Shown piece after piece: positions 23,690-31,723 of a DNA stretch of 38,001 nucleotides. Location: contig JAAXWY010000020.1 in NCBI GenBank assembly GCA_013334745.1, positions 1 to 38,001 on the forward strand. The letters run 5' to 3'. A program made the translations under genes and the position numbers. The notes beneath the pieces were generated by a model, which was not told where the DNA came from, did no database searches, and saw only the letters and a list, made by a program, of their open reading frames with translations. Origin of the DNA: Coriobacteriia bacterium (lineage in GTDB: Bacteria; Actinomycetota; Coriobacteriia; Anaerosomatales; JAAXUF01). The stretch's first letter is position 1. Each line of letters starts with the position of its first letter.

Positions 23690-24867
23690 ACGGCGTCGCG
23701 CGTCAGCTCGACTCCTACCGCAACAGGCTGCGCATCGCGGTCGCTCGCACGTCGCCGCGGGGCGGCGGGCTGCGGCACGGACGTTGGTGCGTGCGCCGCG
23801 TCGCGCGACCCCTTGCGGCGCTCGACCTGAACGCCTGGCGCAAGCACGATCGCCGAGCGGCGGTCGATGCGCACGACCTGCGCGATCTTGGAGCCTGCTG
23901 CCTGCGGGCGCTCAAGGTTGTTGATCATCTCGGCGAGCAGGCCGAACACGAGCAGCTGGATGCCGGTGATGAGGAAGAGTGCGCCGAGAATCAGCGAGGG
24001 CTTGCCCGAGATGCTCTGGCCCATGAAGGCTGCTGCGAATCCGAGGTAGGCGAAGACGGCGGTGCCCATCGCAAGGAACCATGCTCCGAGTCCCCCGAGA
24101 AGGTGCAGCGGACGGTCACCGTAGCCGGACAGGAAGAACACCGTGAGGAAGTCGAGCGCGCCGCGCATGTAGCGCTCCATGCCGTACTTGGAGCTGCCGC
24201 TCGTGCGGTAGAGGCTCTCGACCGGGACTTCGCATACGGAGTAGCCCTTGCGCGCCGCCAGGATGATGAAGAAGCGGTGAAGCTCGCCGTAGCCGTACTT
24301 GATGAGGTCGTCTGCGGCCTGGTGGGTGAACGCCTTGAGGCCGGCGTTGATGTCGTGGAGCTTCACGCCGGTGGTACTGCGCACGAAGAAGTTGAAGAAC
24401 CACGACGGGATGCGCTTGGAAAGCGGATCGCGACGAACCACCTTGTAGGCAGTCGCCACATCCCAGCCCTCGATGACCTTGTCGATCATGCGGATGATGT
24501 CGTTGGGGTCGTACTGCATATCGGCATCACAGATAACCATGATCTCGCCGCGCGCATACGTGAACCCGTTCGCAAGCGCGGCCGCCTTGCCGAAGTTGCG
24601 TCGATGACGCAGCCCACGTACACGGCTGTCCATCGTAGCGAGCGCCTTGACCTTCGGCCACGTGGCGTCATTGGAACCATCATCGACGAAGAGGATCTCG
24701 AAGCTGTGGCCGGCCTTCTCAAGCACGTCGACGACCTGCGCGTAGACGCCATCGACACTGTCTTCTTCGTTGTACGCAGGCAGAATGATGGTGACGTCAA
24801 CCGGATCGTCCGGCGCGCCGAGGCCCATCGCTACATCCATGCGGCGGTCTGATGCGTTCATCGACAT
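23686..24867 (-). CDS. GT2 glycosyltransferase, DPM1/GtrB-like, with membrane anchor
   Basis: 393 aa. VTIILPAYNEEDSV, FVDDGSNDAT and VICDADMQYDP are classic DPM1/GtrB motifs (polyprenyl-phosphate glycosyltransferase). Two C-terminal helices (about 260-325) follow, then a basic Pro/Ala-rich tail of about 65 residues. The family makes polyprenyl-phosphate-linked mannose or glucose, the donor used by GT39-like enzymes; the GT39-like gene upstream in this locus would be a natural consumer (inference). It has its own promoter region with a perfect TGTGA-N6-TCACA site 143 bp before the ATG, and AAGGGG as ribosome site. Confidence 0.88.
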   Translation of the reverse strand: MSMNASDRRMDVAMGLGAPDDPVDVTIILPAYNEEDSVDGVYAQVVDVLEKAGHSFEILFVDDGSNDATWPKVKALATMDSRVRGLRHRRNFGKAAALANGFTYARGEIMVICDADMQYDPNDIIRMIDKVIEGWDVATAYKVVRRDPLSKRIPSWFFNFFVRSTTGVKLHDINAGLKAFTHQAADDLIKYGYGELHRFFIILAARKGYSVCEVPVESLYRTSGSSKYGMERYMRGALDFLTVFFLSGYGDRPLHLLGGLGAWFLAMGTAVFAYLGFAAAFMGQSISGKPSLILGALFLITGIQLLVFGLLAEMINNLERPQAAGSKIAQVVRIDRRSAIVLAPGVQVERRKGSRDAAHAPTSVPQPAAPRRRASDRDAQPVAVGVELTRDAV

Positions 24868-25009
24868 TGCAGCTACCCCTTGTATTCAGTACTTCGTGTG
24901 ACAGGCTGGCAGGCCGAGTATTCGTCACAGCGAAACGAACCCCAATCCCGACCTAGTGCGTCCTTCACAGTCACTATTCGGAGAGTTGGACGTCCAGCAT
25001 AAGGGGTTT

Positions 25010-25025
25010 TGTGAGGAATCTCACA
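25010..25025. promoter_or_regulatory. CRP/FNR-family binding site
   Basis: TGTGA-ggaatc-TCACA, the second perfect TGTGA-N6-TCACA in the window, in the 180-bp gap before the DPM1-like gene. A TATGCT -10-like hexamer lies eight bases past it on the minus strand, so the site would overlap the -35 of that promoter. The rest of the gap (24868-25009) holds no gene; TGTGAC (24897) and GTCACA (24924) half-sites occur there with a long spacer. Confidence 0.65.
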
Positions 25026-25047
25026 TAAATTTACGCAAACGGCGGGG

Positions 25048-25437
25048 TCAGCCGCGTGTCGCCATCCGATATCCGACCATCGCGAACCCGCTGAGAAGCG
25101 CGATCATCCACAGCACCCATACCACGACGCTGAACCTGTGGAACTGGTGGAGCACCCGTTCGCGACGCATCAGCAGCGCAATCGTGGCCCATGTTGAGTG
25201 CAGCAGCATGAGTGCAATCGCGCTTGCGCCTGTGACACCGTGGAAGTCCCACTTCCAGCCGCCTGCGAGTTGCGCCATGAGTGTGGTGCCCGTCGTATCG
25301 AATACGAACCCGAGCCAGAAGAGCACGAGGTGCCACGTCTTGAGAACGCCCGCTCGCCGCTCGGCGAACACAGCGACGGTGTAGACGGCTGCGGCCACGA
25401 GGATGGTTATCATCGCGGCGATCAGTATCGGGCTCAC
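25048..25437 (-). CDS. HsmA-like small membrane protein
   Basis: 129 aa with four hydrophobic segments. The middle carries LKTWHLVLFWLGFVFDTTGTTLMAQL and the following DFHGVTG...LHSTWA; these match my memory of the HsmA/TIGR03987 family, whose biochemical role is unknown. Conserved His residues in helices (WH, FHGVTG, LLHSTWA, HQFH) could bind heme or metal (inference). The start is taken as GTG at 25435-25437, giving the family length; a longer reading has no membrane pattern. It follows the 6-TM gene by 121 bp. Confidence 0.7.
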   Translation of the reverse strand: MSPILIAAMITILVAAAVYTVAVFAERRAGVLKTWHLVLFWLGFVFDTTGTTLMAQLAGGWKWDFHGVTGASAIALMLLHSTWATIALLMRRERVLHQFHRFSVVVWVLWMIALLSGFAMVGYRMATRG

Positions 25438-25558
25438 GCTCTTGCGCCTCCCCTGACTCCGAGAAGCGGGACTGCTGCTCGGACCGACCTCGCCCACGGC
25501 GAGACCGCTCCAGCATAGCGCGTCGGCAGCCGGCTTGAGCAGCGTGTGGACGCGCAGA

Positions 25559-26215
25559 CTAGACGACGTCGACGCGCCTCCAGGCGCCTGCTGCGATTCC
25601 AAACGATGGCAGGTACCAGACGAGCGCGCCAACGATGTAGATGACGACGTCCTTGCGCTGCATCGTGGCCAGGGTGCGATCGTCTCGCAGGGTGAGCACA
25701 ACGACGATCGCGACGACAGTGAGTGCGAAGAGAATGGCCGCGGTCTGGGCCGCCGAGCGCACGGTCATGCGGGTACGAAGCCGTCGCCACGTCGCCGGCA
25801 GCAGCGGCAGAGCCAGCGCGATCAACGAGGCGATCGCGATGGGGCCTGCGATGTCAAAGCCGGCAGGCGTGAGCACCTGGCTTATCGGCAGGACGATGAA
25901 ACTGCTGGTGAACAGCACGGTGACTCCGCTGAGCAACACGAGCGGCACGAGCACCGCTGACCGCAGGAGCTTGGTGCGCATCGGATCTGCGCTGTCGGTG
26001 AGGAACGTAGCGAGGATCGCCAGCACGAACGGGACGGTGACCAACGAGACGTAGGCTGCCGTGTACTCGCGAAACGGGAGTCGCGAGATGGCGAACGCCC
26101 CGGGCACGAGAAACAGGATCCCGAACGCGTACGTCACGGCGTACGTATCGAACACGCGTGGGGCTTGAGTTGCGGGCTGTGCGTCGACCGCGTCGGCGGC
26201 GAGTTCGGTCGTCAT
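25559..26215 (-). CDS. Six-helix membrane protein of unknown function
   Basis: 218 aa from the ATG at 26215, which has a strong GGAGGAG ribosome site. An N-terminal polar stretch of about 20 residues is followed by six hydrophobic segments, with charged loops (TDSADPMRTKLLR, ATWRRLRTRM, LRDDRTLATMQRKD). I do not recognise the family and see no catalytic motif. A TTGAC-N4-GTCA type site 63 bp upstream suggests CRP/FNR-family control. It neighbours the HsmA-like gene downstream and the PAS sensor upstream. Confidence 0.7.
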   Translation of the reverse strand: MTTELAADAVDAQPATQAPRVFDTYAVTYAFGILFLVPGAFAISRLPFREYTAAYVSLVTVPFVLAILATFLTDSADPMRTKLLRSAVLVPLVLLSGVTVLFTSSFIVLPISQVLTPAGFDIAGPIAIASLIALALPLLPATWRRLRTRMTVRSAAQTAAILFALTVVAIVVVLTLRDDRTLATMQRKDVVIYIVGALVWYLPSFGIAAGAWRRVDVV

Positions 26216-26277
26216 TGGCTCCTCCAGGCAAGTGTGCACTTCGGAGCCAGTGTGCGCACGCGCGAGCCATGCGTACA

Positions 26278-26289
26278 TGACCTACGTCA
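26278..26289. promoter_or_regulatory. FNR/HcpR-like palindrome
   Basis: TGAC-CTAC-GTCA (minus strand TTGACGTAGGTCAT). Its core TGACYTACGTCA is shared with the CRP-type site at 15116. It lies 63 bp before the six-helix protein gene. TTGAC-N4-GTCAA sites are known for some CRP/FNR-superfamily regulators such as HcpR; which one acts here is unknown. Confidence 0.45.
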
Positions 26290-26300
26290 ATTCGCGAGAA

Positions 26301-26978
26301 CTAGCCGCGAACGCCTGCGGCCTCAAACGCGATAACGCTGCCGCCCAGATCGCCCGACTGCGATGACATCGGAGTCGAGCTGAACACCAGGTCGGTCGAG
26401 GTGCCGTCCGGCCACTGCGCCGTCAGCCGCCTACGATTGAGCGGACCTTGGGATGCGATCTGGGCCAGAACGACCGTCTCGGAAGTAGCAGGATCGACGA
26501 GCGTCCACGAGGGAGTGATTCGAACCGAGCCGCCGGTATCGCTGCGCATTCCCAGAATCCGCTCGGCGCCTTCGTTGGCGAACGTCACAGCACCCGTGGG
26601 TCCCACGACCAGGATTCCCCCGGGAACCGTGTCGACGATATTGAGGAGCAGATCGTTTTGCGCGCTCATCTGGCGGGCCGAACTGAGCTGGGCTTCGACC
26701 TGCTGGTTCTGCAACATCATCGTCGCCACATAAGCGATGGCGGGGATGAACAGGATCTCCGCGAAATCCTCGAAGGTGTCCAGCAGCGTGGTGAAGCCTG
26801 CGTGCTCGAGCACGTTGGAAAGCCCGACGAAGGCGTACAACCCCATGGCGCCGGCGAAGACATTACGAACGGCCCGGCTGACAAGCGGCGACTCGAACCT
26901 CCCGAACAGCACCAGCAGCGCCGCGGCAGCGAAGCTCACGGCCGAGATGACGTCGAGGGCGACGACAGCCGTGTTCAT
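26301..26978 (-). CDS. Membrane-anchored PAS-domain sensor lacking an output domain
   Basis: 225 aa. Residues 1-95 hold three hydrophobic segments, then a short coiled-coil-like stretch (about 92-112) and a PAS domain (about 112-222) starting LLLNIVDTVPGGILVVGPTGAVTFANEGAERILG. There is no histidine kinase, GGDEF or effector domain after the PAS fold, so the signal must pass to a partner. Its membrane half contains NVLEHAGF, closely resembling NLLEHASY in the small protein immediately upstream, to which it is coupled by an ATGA overlap. The ligand is unknown. Confidence 0.78.
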   Translation of the reverse strand: MNTAVVALDVISAVSFAAAALLVLFGRFESPLVSRAVRNVFAGAMGLYAFVGLSNVLEHAGFTTLLDTFEDFAEILFIPAIAYVATMMLQNQQVEAQLSSARQMSAQNDLLLNIVDTVPGGILVVGPTGAVTFANEGAERILGMRSDTGGSVRITPSWTLVDPATSETVVLAQIASQGPLNRRRLTAQWPDGTSTDLVFSSTPMSSQSGDLGGSVIAFEAAGVRG

Positions 26979-27262
26979 CGCTTCACCTCTCCGCCAGGCC
27001 CCATCGACCGGCGCAACCGGACGATGCCGACAAGGAATGCAACGCCGGCGACAGCATACGAAGCGTGCTCCAGCAGGTTGAACACGTCAGACAGCCAGAA
27101 CCCCTCAAGGATGGTGAATGTGTAGCCGCAGATCATGGCCGCAAACGCCGCGTAGACCGCCGCAGGTAGAACGATCTTCGTGCGCCGAAACGAGGCCACG
27201 ATGACGGGGCCCAGGGCCAAGAGAAGTACAAGGTCGGCTATCTCACTCGGCTGATAACTCAC
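26975..27262 (-). CDS. Small three-helix membrane protein, partner of the PAS sensor
   Basis: 95 aa with three hydrophobic segments and a basic C-terminus (RLRRSMGPGGEVKR). GTG start at 27262 with GGGGGAT upstream. Helix 2-3 shares an (F/S)NxLEHA(G/S)(F/Y) motif with the membrane half of the downstream PAS protein, so the two probably derive from a common module and may assemble together. The stop overlaps the PAS gene as ATGA. No known family recognised. Confidence 0.65.
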   Translation of the reverse strand: MSYQPSEIADLVLLLALGPVIVASFRRTKIVLPAAVYAAFAAMICGYTFTILEGFWLSDVFNLLEHASYAVAGVAFLVGIVRLRRSMGPGGEVKR

Positions 27263-27360
27263 GTCTATCCCCCAGGCGACGGTGCCGTGTGTCCCTCGGG
27301 TATGTGTCTACCCAACTCGGGCGCTCATCGCACCTCGAAACCTGAGATAACCCGGGCCGG

Positions 27361-28014
27361 CTACTTGCCCGATCCCGTCGCAACGGCCGATCCCGTCGAG
27401 CCCACAGACCCGCTGGCAGCAGCACTTCCACTCGTCGTCGACGACGCGCCGCTGTGGGACGCAGGCGGGGTGTTTCCGCCCATGAAGGGCGCACCGAGCA
27501 CCTTCTTGAGCGCCGTGTACACGGCCTTGTCACGTTTCGCGTACTTGTCGCCCTTCTCAGTGACGAAGATAACGACGAGATCGCCCTGGCGGAAGAACGC
27601 CGGCCAGCCGGTCCAGTTCACGTTGATGCGCTGCTCGGGCGTCGCGCCGAGAATGTACCCGCCCGCGTCGACCGTCCTGGCGGCCGCGTTGGCCTCGGGG
27701 CCGGACTTGAAGCGATAGACCTGGAGGAACGCGCCGTCCACGGTCATGGGGATGTAGGTTGCGGGGATGAAGAGTCCCGAACGATCCGTGGGCTCCTCTT
27801 TGACCTTGACCCCCTCGGCGGACAGCTTCTTCTTGAAGTCGGCCACCGTCATCATCGTGTCGACGCCGAGCGTCGCGGCGACGCTCGCCGTTGCCTCGCT
27901 CTTCGTGTTGTCCACGCTGGGCGGTGGCGGAGTGCCCTGCGAGCATCCTGATGCAAGTATTCCGGCGGCAAGCGCGGCGAGCAGTGCGACGAGTGCGAGC
28001 GTTCGTGAGTTCAT
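27361..28014 (-). CDS. Putative lipoprotein with Ser/Gly-rich tail
   Basis: 217 aa from the ATG at 28014 (AGGAGA upstream). The signal sequence ends in the lipobox LASGC (Cys at about residue 24). The mature domain (about 45-180) is a mixed alpha/beta fold with DAFLQVYRF-like strands and ends in a low-complexity Ser/Gly/Thr/Ala tail. The middle resembles lipoproteins with an uncharacterised domain that reports growth medium-facing residues; I cannot name a family. It stands alone between the AKR gene and the small membrane protein, with about 100 bp on either side. A GGGTA/TACCC mini-hairpin (27298-27313) lies after its stop. Confidence 0.75.
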   Translation of the reverse strand: MNSRTLALVALLAALAAGILASGCSQGTPPPPSVDNTKSEATASVAATLGVDTMMTVADFKKKLSAEGVKVKEEPTDRSGLFIPATYIPMTVDGAFLQVYRFKSGPEANAAARTVDAGGYILGATPEQRINVNWTGWPAFFRQGDLVVIFVTEKGDKYAKRDKAVYTALKKVLGAPFMGGNTPPASHSGASSTTSGSAAASGSVGSTGSAVATGSGK

Positions 28015-28106
28015 GGTGCGATCTCCTGTTCGGCGCCCGCCCGCAGAGGCGCGTCGCGCATGCGTGTGCGTGGCTGTGGGAATCGTGGCTGACGCTGTGG
28101 CAGCCG

Positions 28107-28964
28107 TCAATCCGAGTTGCCGGTCACGTACGTTTCGGGATTCGGGCCGATACGCTCGCAGGCATCCAGAGCGTCGATCGTCGCCATCTCCTCAGCGGTC
28201 AGTTCGAAGTCGTAGACGTCGCAGTTCTCGGCGATGCGAGCGGGATGGATGGACTTCGGTATCGTCACGAAGCCCTTCTGCAGGATCCAGCGAATGGAGA
28301 CCTGAGCAGGCGTTTTGCGATGCGCTCCGGCGATGCCCACGAGCTCGGGAATCAGGTTGACGCGTCCGCGCATGATCGGCGCCCATGCTTGGAGGGTGAT
28401 CCCGTACCGCTCGCAGGCGGCCTGGAGCTCGGGCTGCTGCAGCCGGGGGTGGAACTCGAACTGGTTGACCGCCGGCATGACCGAGGCGAACTCGGCGAGT
28501 GTGTCGAGGTGATGCGGCAGGAAGTTGCAGACCCCGATAGCGCGTGTGTGCCCGCTCGCAAGCAGCTGCTCCATCGCACGCCACGTGTCGCGCATCCGCT
28601 CGACCCACGGCCAGTGGATGAGGTACAGATCGACGTGGTCCACGCCGAGTCGCTCAAGACTGCTCTCGCACGCCGAAAGGGTCGACTCGTAGCCCTGGTC
28701 GTCGTTCCACAGCTTGGTCGTCAGGAACACCTCGTCACGAGGGATGCCGCTCGCGCGCAACGCGTGGCCGATGCTGGGTTCGTTGCCGTAGAGCGCAGCG
28801 GTATCGATGAGCCGATACCCCAGCTCGAACCCGGCCGTGACCTCGCCCTCGACGTCGGGGCCCTCATCGGACTTGTAGGTGCCCAGACCGAGCCTGGGCA
28901 TGAGCACGCCCGGTGCGATCTCGACCGTATCGGCGAGTGAGGTGATGGTGGGGCGTGTGGGCAT
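28107..28964 (-). CDS. Aldo/keto reductase
   Basis: 285 aa, AKR (beta/alpha)8 barrel. Motifs: MPRLGLGTYK, DTAALYGNE (catalytic Asp and Tyr), TTKLW (Lys), YLIHWPW (His), GVCNF, and PKSIHPARIAEN for NADP binding near the end. The tetrad D-Y-K-H is complete, so an active NADPH-dependent carbonyl reductase of the 2,5-diketogluconate reductase/YtbE-like type is expected. The ATG at 28964 has AGAGGA upstream. It is divergent from the radical SAM gene, with 201 bp between them. Confidence 0.9.
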   Translation of the reverse strand: MPTRPTITSLADTVEIAPGVLMPRLGLGTYKSDEGPDVEGEVTAGFELGYRLIDTAALYGNEPSIGHALRASGIPRDEVFLTTKLWNDDQGYESTLSACESSLERLGVDHVDLYLIHWPWVERMRDTWRAMEQLLASGHTRAIGVCNFLPHHLDTLAEFASVMPAVNQFEFHPRLQQPELQAACERYGITLQAWAPIMRGRVNLIPELVGIAGAHRKTPAQVSIRWILQKGFVTIPKSIHPARIAENCDVYDFELTAEEMATIDALDACERIGPNPETYVTGNSD

Positions 28965-29079
28965 CGTGGTCCTCTCGCAACGCGAGTTCGGGCGTTTGGT
29001 CCCTTGGGTGATGAAGCACCACCCATACCAGCACGCGCACACAATAGTTACAAGAGTGCGCGAACGGGGCTCTCGGTCG

Positions 29080-29110
29080 CATAATGGGCTTCCGCACGGG
29101 CTTCCGCCCG
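29080..29110 (+). promoter_or_regulatory. Candidate promoter and 5'-UTR hairpin of the radical SAM gene
   Basis: CATAAT at 29080-29085 is a good -10. It is followed by a 10-bp direct repeat GGGCTTCCGC (29086-29095 and 29098-29107), whose second copy forms a perfect CGGGC-TTCC-GCCCG hairpin (29097-29110). No convincing -35 is seen. Confidence 0.35.
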
Positions 29111-29165
29111 CGCCAGCGTTGCAGGCCGGCAGCCTCGCGACGCCCCATCGCAGGAGGCTACCTTC

Positions 29166-30359
29166 ATGGCACACGTACGCTCGCTCTTCTTCAACGGTCC
29201 GCTGTCCGACGTCGAGAACAAGGCCGTCACCGCCTTCAAGCTCGGCCGTCCCAGCGACGTCATCTGGAACATCACGAACAAGTGCAACCTACTGTGCGAT
29301 CACTGCTACATGGCCGCCGACTGCACGAGTCTGCCCAACGAGCTCTCCGACGAGGAGACCATCGCACTCGTTCACCAGATGGGCGAGCGCGAACTCCCGG
29401 CCCTGTTCCTCTCGGGCGGCGAGCCGATGATGAGAAGGAACTTCTGGGAGATTCTCGAACTCGCACGCAGCTACGGCATCCGCGTGACGGTCTCGACGAA
29501 CTGCACGCTCATGAACCGTGAGGCCGCTAAGCGCCTGCGCGCCAACGGCATCGACTGGATCGCCACCTCGCTCTACGGCCCCGCCGACTTCCACGACGCA
29601 ATGGTGGGCGTCCCCGGCACGCGCGATCGCGTAATCGAGGCGATCAAGATCCTGCGCGAAGAGGGCGTGAAGGTCGCGATCAAGACCGCCATCAGCGCCG
29701 CAACGTGGCCGCACGTCTACGACCTCATCGCGGAGGCGAAGGCGCTCGACGTCGGCCTCCTGTACTTCTGCGACCTCATCACCGCCGGCCGCAGCGAGGG
29801 CGAGGACGACGGCCGCATCACCGCTGCTCAGTGGCGCGAGCTCGGCGACTTCATCGTCGAGGACATCCTTTCCGAGGAGTCCACGATGGAGTGGGACATC
29901 GGCGCCATGCCGAGCTTCATCCCCTTCGTCGCCGAGAAGTTCGTCGAGCGCGGCATCGACGTGAGCAACGGCCTCGAGCGCCTCAAGACCATCAGCGCCT
30001 GCCCGGTGGGCAAGGGCCACATGAACATCAACTCCGAGGGCGGCATCATGCCCTGCCAGTTCGCGCAGGACTGGACGATCGGCACCGTGCGCGAGATGAC
30101 GCTCCAGGAAGCCGTGTGCAAGCTCTACGAACTCGACCAGCAGGAGTCAGAGGGCGTGTGCGCCCCCGAGGCGTGCGAGTACTCGCGCATCTGCCGTGGC
30201 TGCCGCGCCAAGGCTTGGCAGCGCACCGGCGAGCCGATGGCCGAGGACATCACGTGCCTGCTTCACGCCGAGTTCGACCGCAGCGAGCTCGTCGCCCACA
30301 TCGAGGCGACGCCGGAGTTCGAGCGTTCGGCACCGTGCAGCGTGCCGGGAGCCTGCTAG
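29166..30359 (+). CDS. Radical SAM protein with SPASM domain
   Basis: 397 aa. WNITNKCNLLCDHCYM holds the radical SAM cluster cysteines C40-C44-C47, and GGEPM (84-88) is the SAM-binding motif. The C-terminal SPASM region has Cys at 279, 297, 332, 337, 343, 346 and 364, enough for auxiliary [4Fe-4S] clusters, plus two late Cys (391, 397). The WNxTxxCNLxCxHCY entry motif is shared with NirJ/AhbC/AhbD heme-synthesis enzymes and with peptide maturases. No precursor peptide or heme gene is adjacent, so the substrate is open. A strong AGGAGG precedes the ATG. Confidence 0.88.
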   Translation: MAHVRSLFFNGPLSDVENKAVTAFKLGRPSDVIWNITNKCNLLCDHCYMAADCTSLPNELSDEETIALVHQMGERELPALFLSGGEPMMRRNFWEILELARSYGIRVTVSTNCTLMNREAAKRLRANGIDWIATSLYGPADFHDAMVGVPGTRDRVIEAIKILREEGVKVAIKTAISAATWPHVYDLIAEAKALDVGLLYFCDLITAGRSEGEDDGRITAAQWRELGDFIVEDILSEESTMEWDIGAMPSFIPFVAEKFVERGIDVSNGLERLKTISACPVGKGHMNINSEGGIMPCQFAQDWTIGTVREMTLQEAVCKLYELDQQESEGVCAPEACEYSRICRGCRAKAWQRTGEPMAEDITCLLHAEFDRSELVAHIEATPEFERSAPCSVPGAC

Positions 30360-30376
30360 GCGCCCGAGAGCGACCC

Positions 30377-31543
30377 TCAGCCCCGAACTGCGCTCGCGAC
30401 ACGGTCGATGATCTCGTCGAGGATCTCGCGCGACGTCGCGAAGTTGAGGCGCGCCCAGCCGGCACCCGCGTGGCCGAAGTCCAGCCCGCTCGACAGCGCC
30501 ACGCGCCCTCGCTCGAGGATCGCCTTCGCCGGGTCGTCGCCGAGGTCGTAGGCGCGCATGTCGAGCCACGCGAGGTAGGTGCCTTCCGGCGGCGTGAAGC
30601 CGATCTCGGGCAGCTCGCTCGCGAGGCGCATGGCAAGGTGGTCGCGCTGCGCCGTGAGGTGCTCCCTGACCGCCCCAAGCCACAGCTCGCCCTCGGTCCA
30701 CGCCGCGCGCGTCGCCATCGCACCGGGCGTCCCGACCGCGCCGAGCAGGTGGCGCGGGAGCTCCTTGAGCGCCGCTTCGACGCCCGCGTGGCCGATGTGC
30801 GCGACCGCGCAGTGCAGCCCCGCGATGTTGAACGCCTTGCTCGCCGCCGAGATGGTGACGGTACGCGCAGCGGCATCGTCGGAGACAGATGCGAGCGGCA
30901 CGTGCGTCGCACCCGGATGCACGAGGTCGCCCCAGATCTCGTCGCTGACGATGAGCAGGTCGTGCCGCTCGGCGACATCAGCGATCGCTGTGAGTTCAGC
31001 GGCGTCCAACACCCGACCTGTGGGGTTATGCGGATTGCATAAGAGAATCGCGCGGGTGGTTGAGTCGATCGCTGCTTCGAGTCGCTCCGGATCGAGACGC
31101 CAGCCGTCAGGATCGAGCGGGCATTCGACGACGCGCCTGCCGGTCGACTTCACGGCCGGGTAGAACGGGTGGTAGACCGGCGTGAACAGCACGACGCCAT
31201 CGCCCGGCTCGGTGTGGAGCCACAGCACCGTCTCGACCGCCTGCATCACGTCGCAGAAGACGCGGGTGCGCTCGACATCGGGCCGCCAGCCGTGCCGGCG
31301 GGCTTCCCACTCCGAGAACAGCTCGGGCAGTTCCTTGTGCGCGGCGAAGTTGTACCCGAAGTCGCCGCAGGCAGCGAGCTTCGCAACCGAGTCGACGGCT
31401 GCAGGCAGCGGCGCGAGGTCCATATCGGCGACCCACGCCGGGATCACGTCGTCGTCGTAGCGCGACCACTTGATGCACGAGAGCGATCGCAACCGCTCGA
31501 GGTCAGCTCCGGACACCGTCACGCGCGCTTCGCCTGCCGTCAT
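30377..31543 (-). CDS. PLP-dependent aminotransferase/C-S lyase (MalY/PatB type)
   Basis: 388 aa, fold type I PLP enzyme. Markers: WVADMD near the N-terminus and FGYNF (both typical of MalY/PatB cystathionine beta-lyases), NPHNPTG, SDEIWGDL and the Lys of SAASKAFNIAG that should carry PLP. Members cleave cystathionine or cysteine S-conjugates, or act as aminotransferases. The ATG at 31543 has AAGGTGA upstream; longer upstream readings are out of register with any PLP fold. It is convergent with the radical SAM gene (17 bp) and divergent from the IDDTD-protein gene. Confidence 0.88.
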   Translation of the reverse strand: MTAGEARVTVSGADLERLRSLSCIKWSRYDDDVIPAWVADMDLAPLPAAVDSVAKLAACGDFGYNFAAHKELPELFSEWEARRHGWRPDVERTRVFCDVMQAVETVLWLHTEPGDGVVLFTPVYHPFYPAVKSTGRRVVECPLDPDGWRLDPERLEAAIDSTTRAILLCNPHNPTGRVLDAAELTAIADVAERHDLLIVSDEIWGDLVHPGATHVPLASVSDDAAARTVTISAASKAFNIAGLHCAVAHIGHAGVEAALKELPRHLLGAVGTPGAMATRAAWTEGELWLGAVREHLTAQRDHLAMRLASELPEIGFTPPEGTYLAWLDMRAYDLGDDPAKAILERGRVALSSGLDFGHAGAGWARLNFATSREILDEIIDRVASAVRG

Positions 31544-31617
31544 GTGGCTCACCTTCGGCTCGAATCCGTCGTCGAAACCGACGATACCACCCGGTTGCGA
31601 TGTCTCGCGTTCGGACC

Positions 31618-31627
31618 GTTCATGAAC
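31618..31627. promoter_or_regulatory. Perfect palindrome in a divergent promoter region
   Basis: GTTCATGAAC between the divergent aminotransferase and IDDTD-protein genes. A related GGTACATACC imperfect palindrome lies about 20 bp further right. Candidate operator(s); no regulator is nearby. Confidence 0.25.
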
Positions 31628-31723
31628 CATACTCGGCAGGGTACATACCGCTCCGAGTCGTGGGGCGTTCAAGCAACGATTCCGGCCGGAGCACCCCTGC
31701 CGCCCGCACGAAACGGAGCACTC

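Noticed and set aside
24897-24929. TGTGAC and GTCACA read as a further CRP site
   Set aside because: The half-sites are 21 bp apart, too far for one CRP-type dimer.
27891-28940. Plus-strand 349-aa frame across the AKR gene
   Set aside because: The minus strand has the complete AKR tetrad; the plus frame is low in recognisable motifs.
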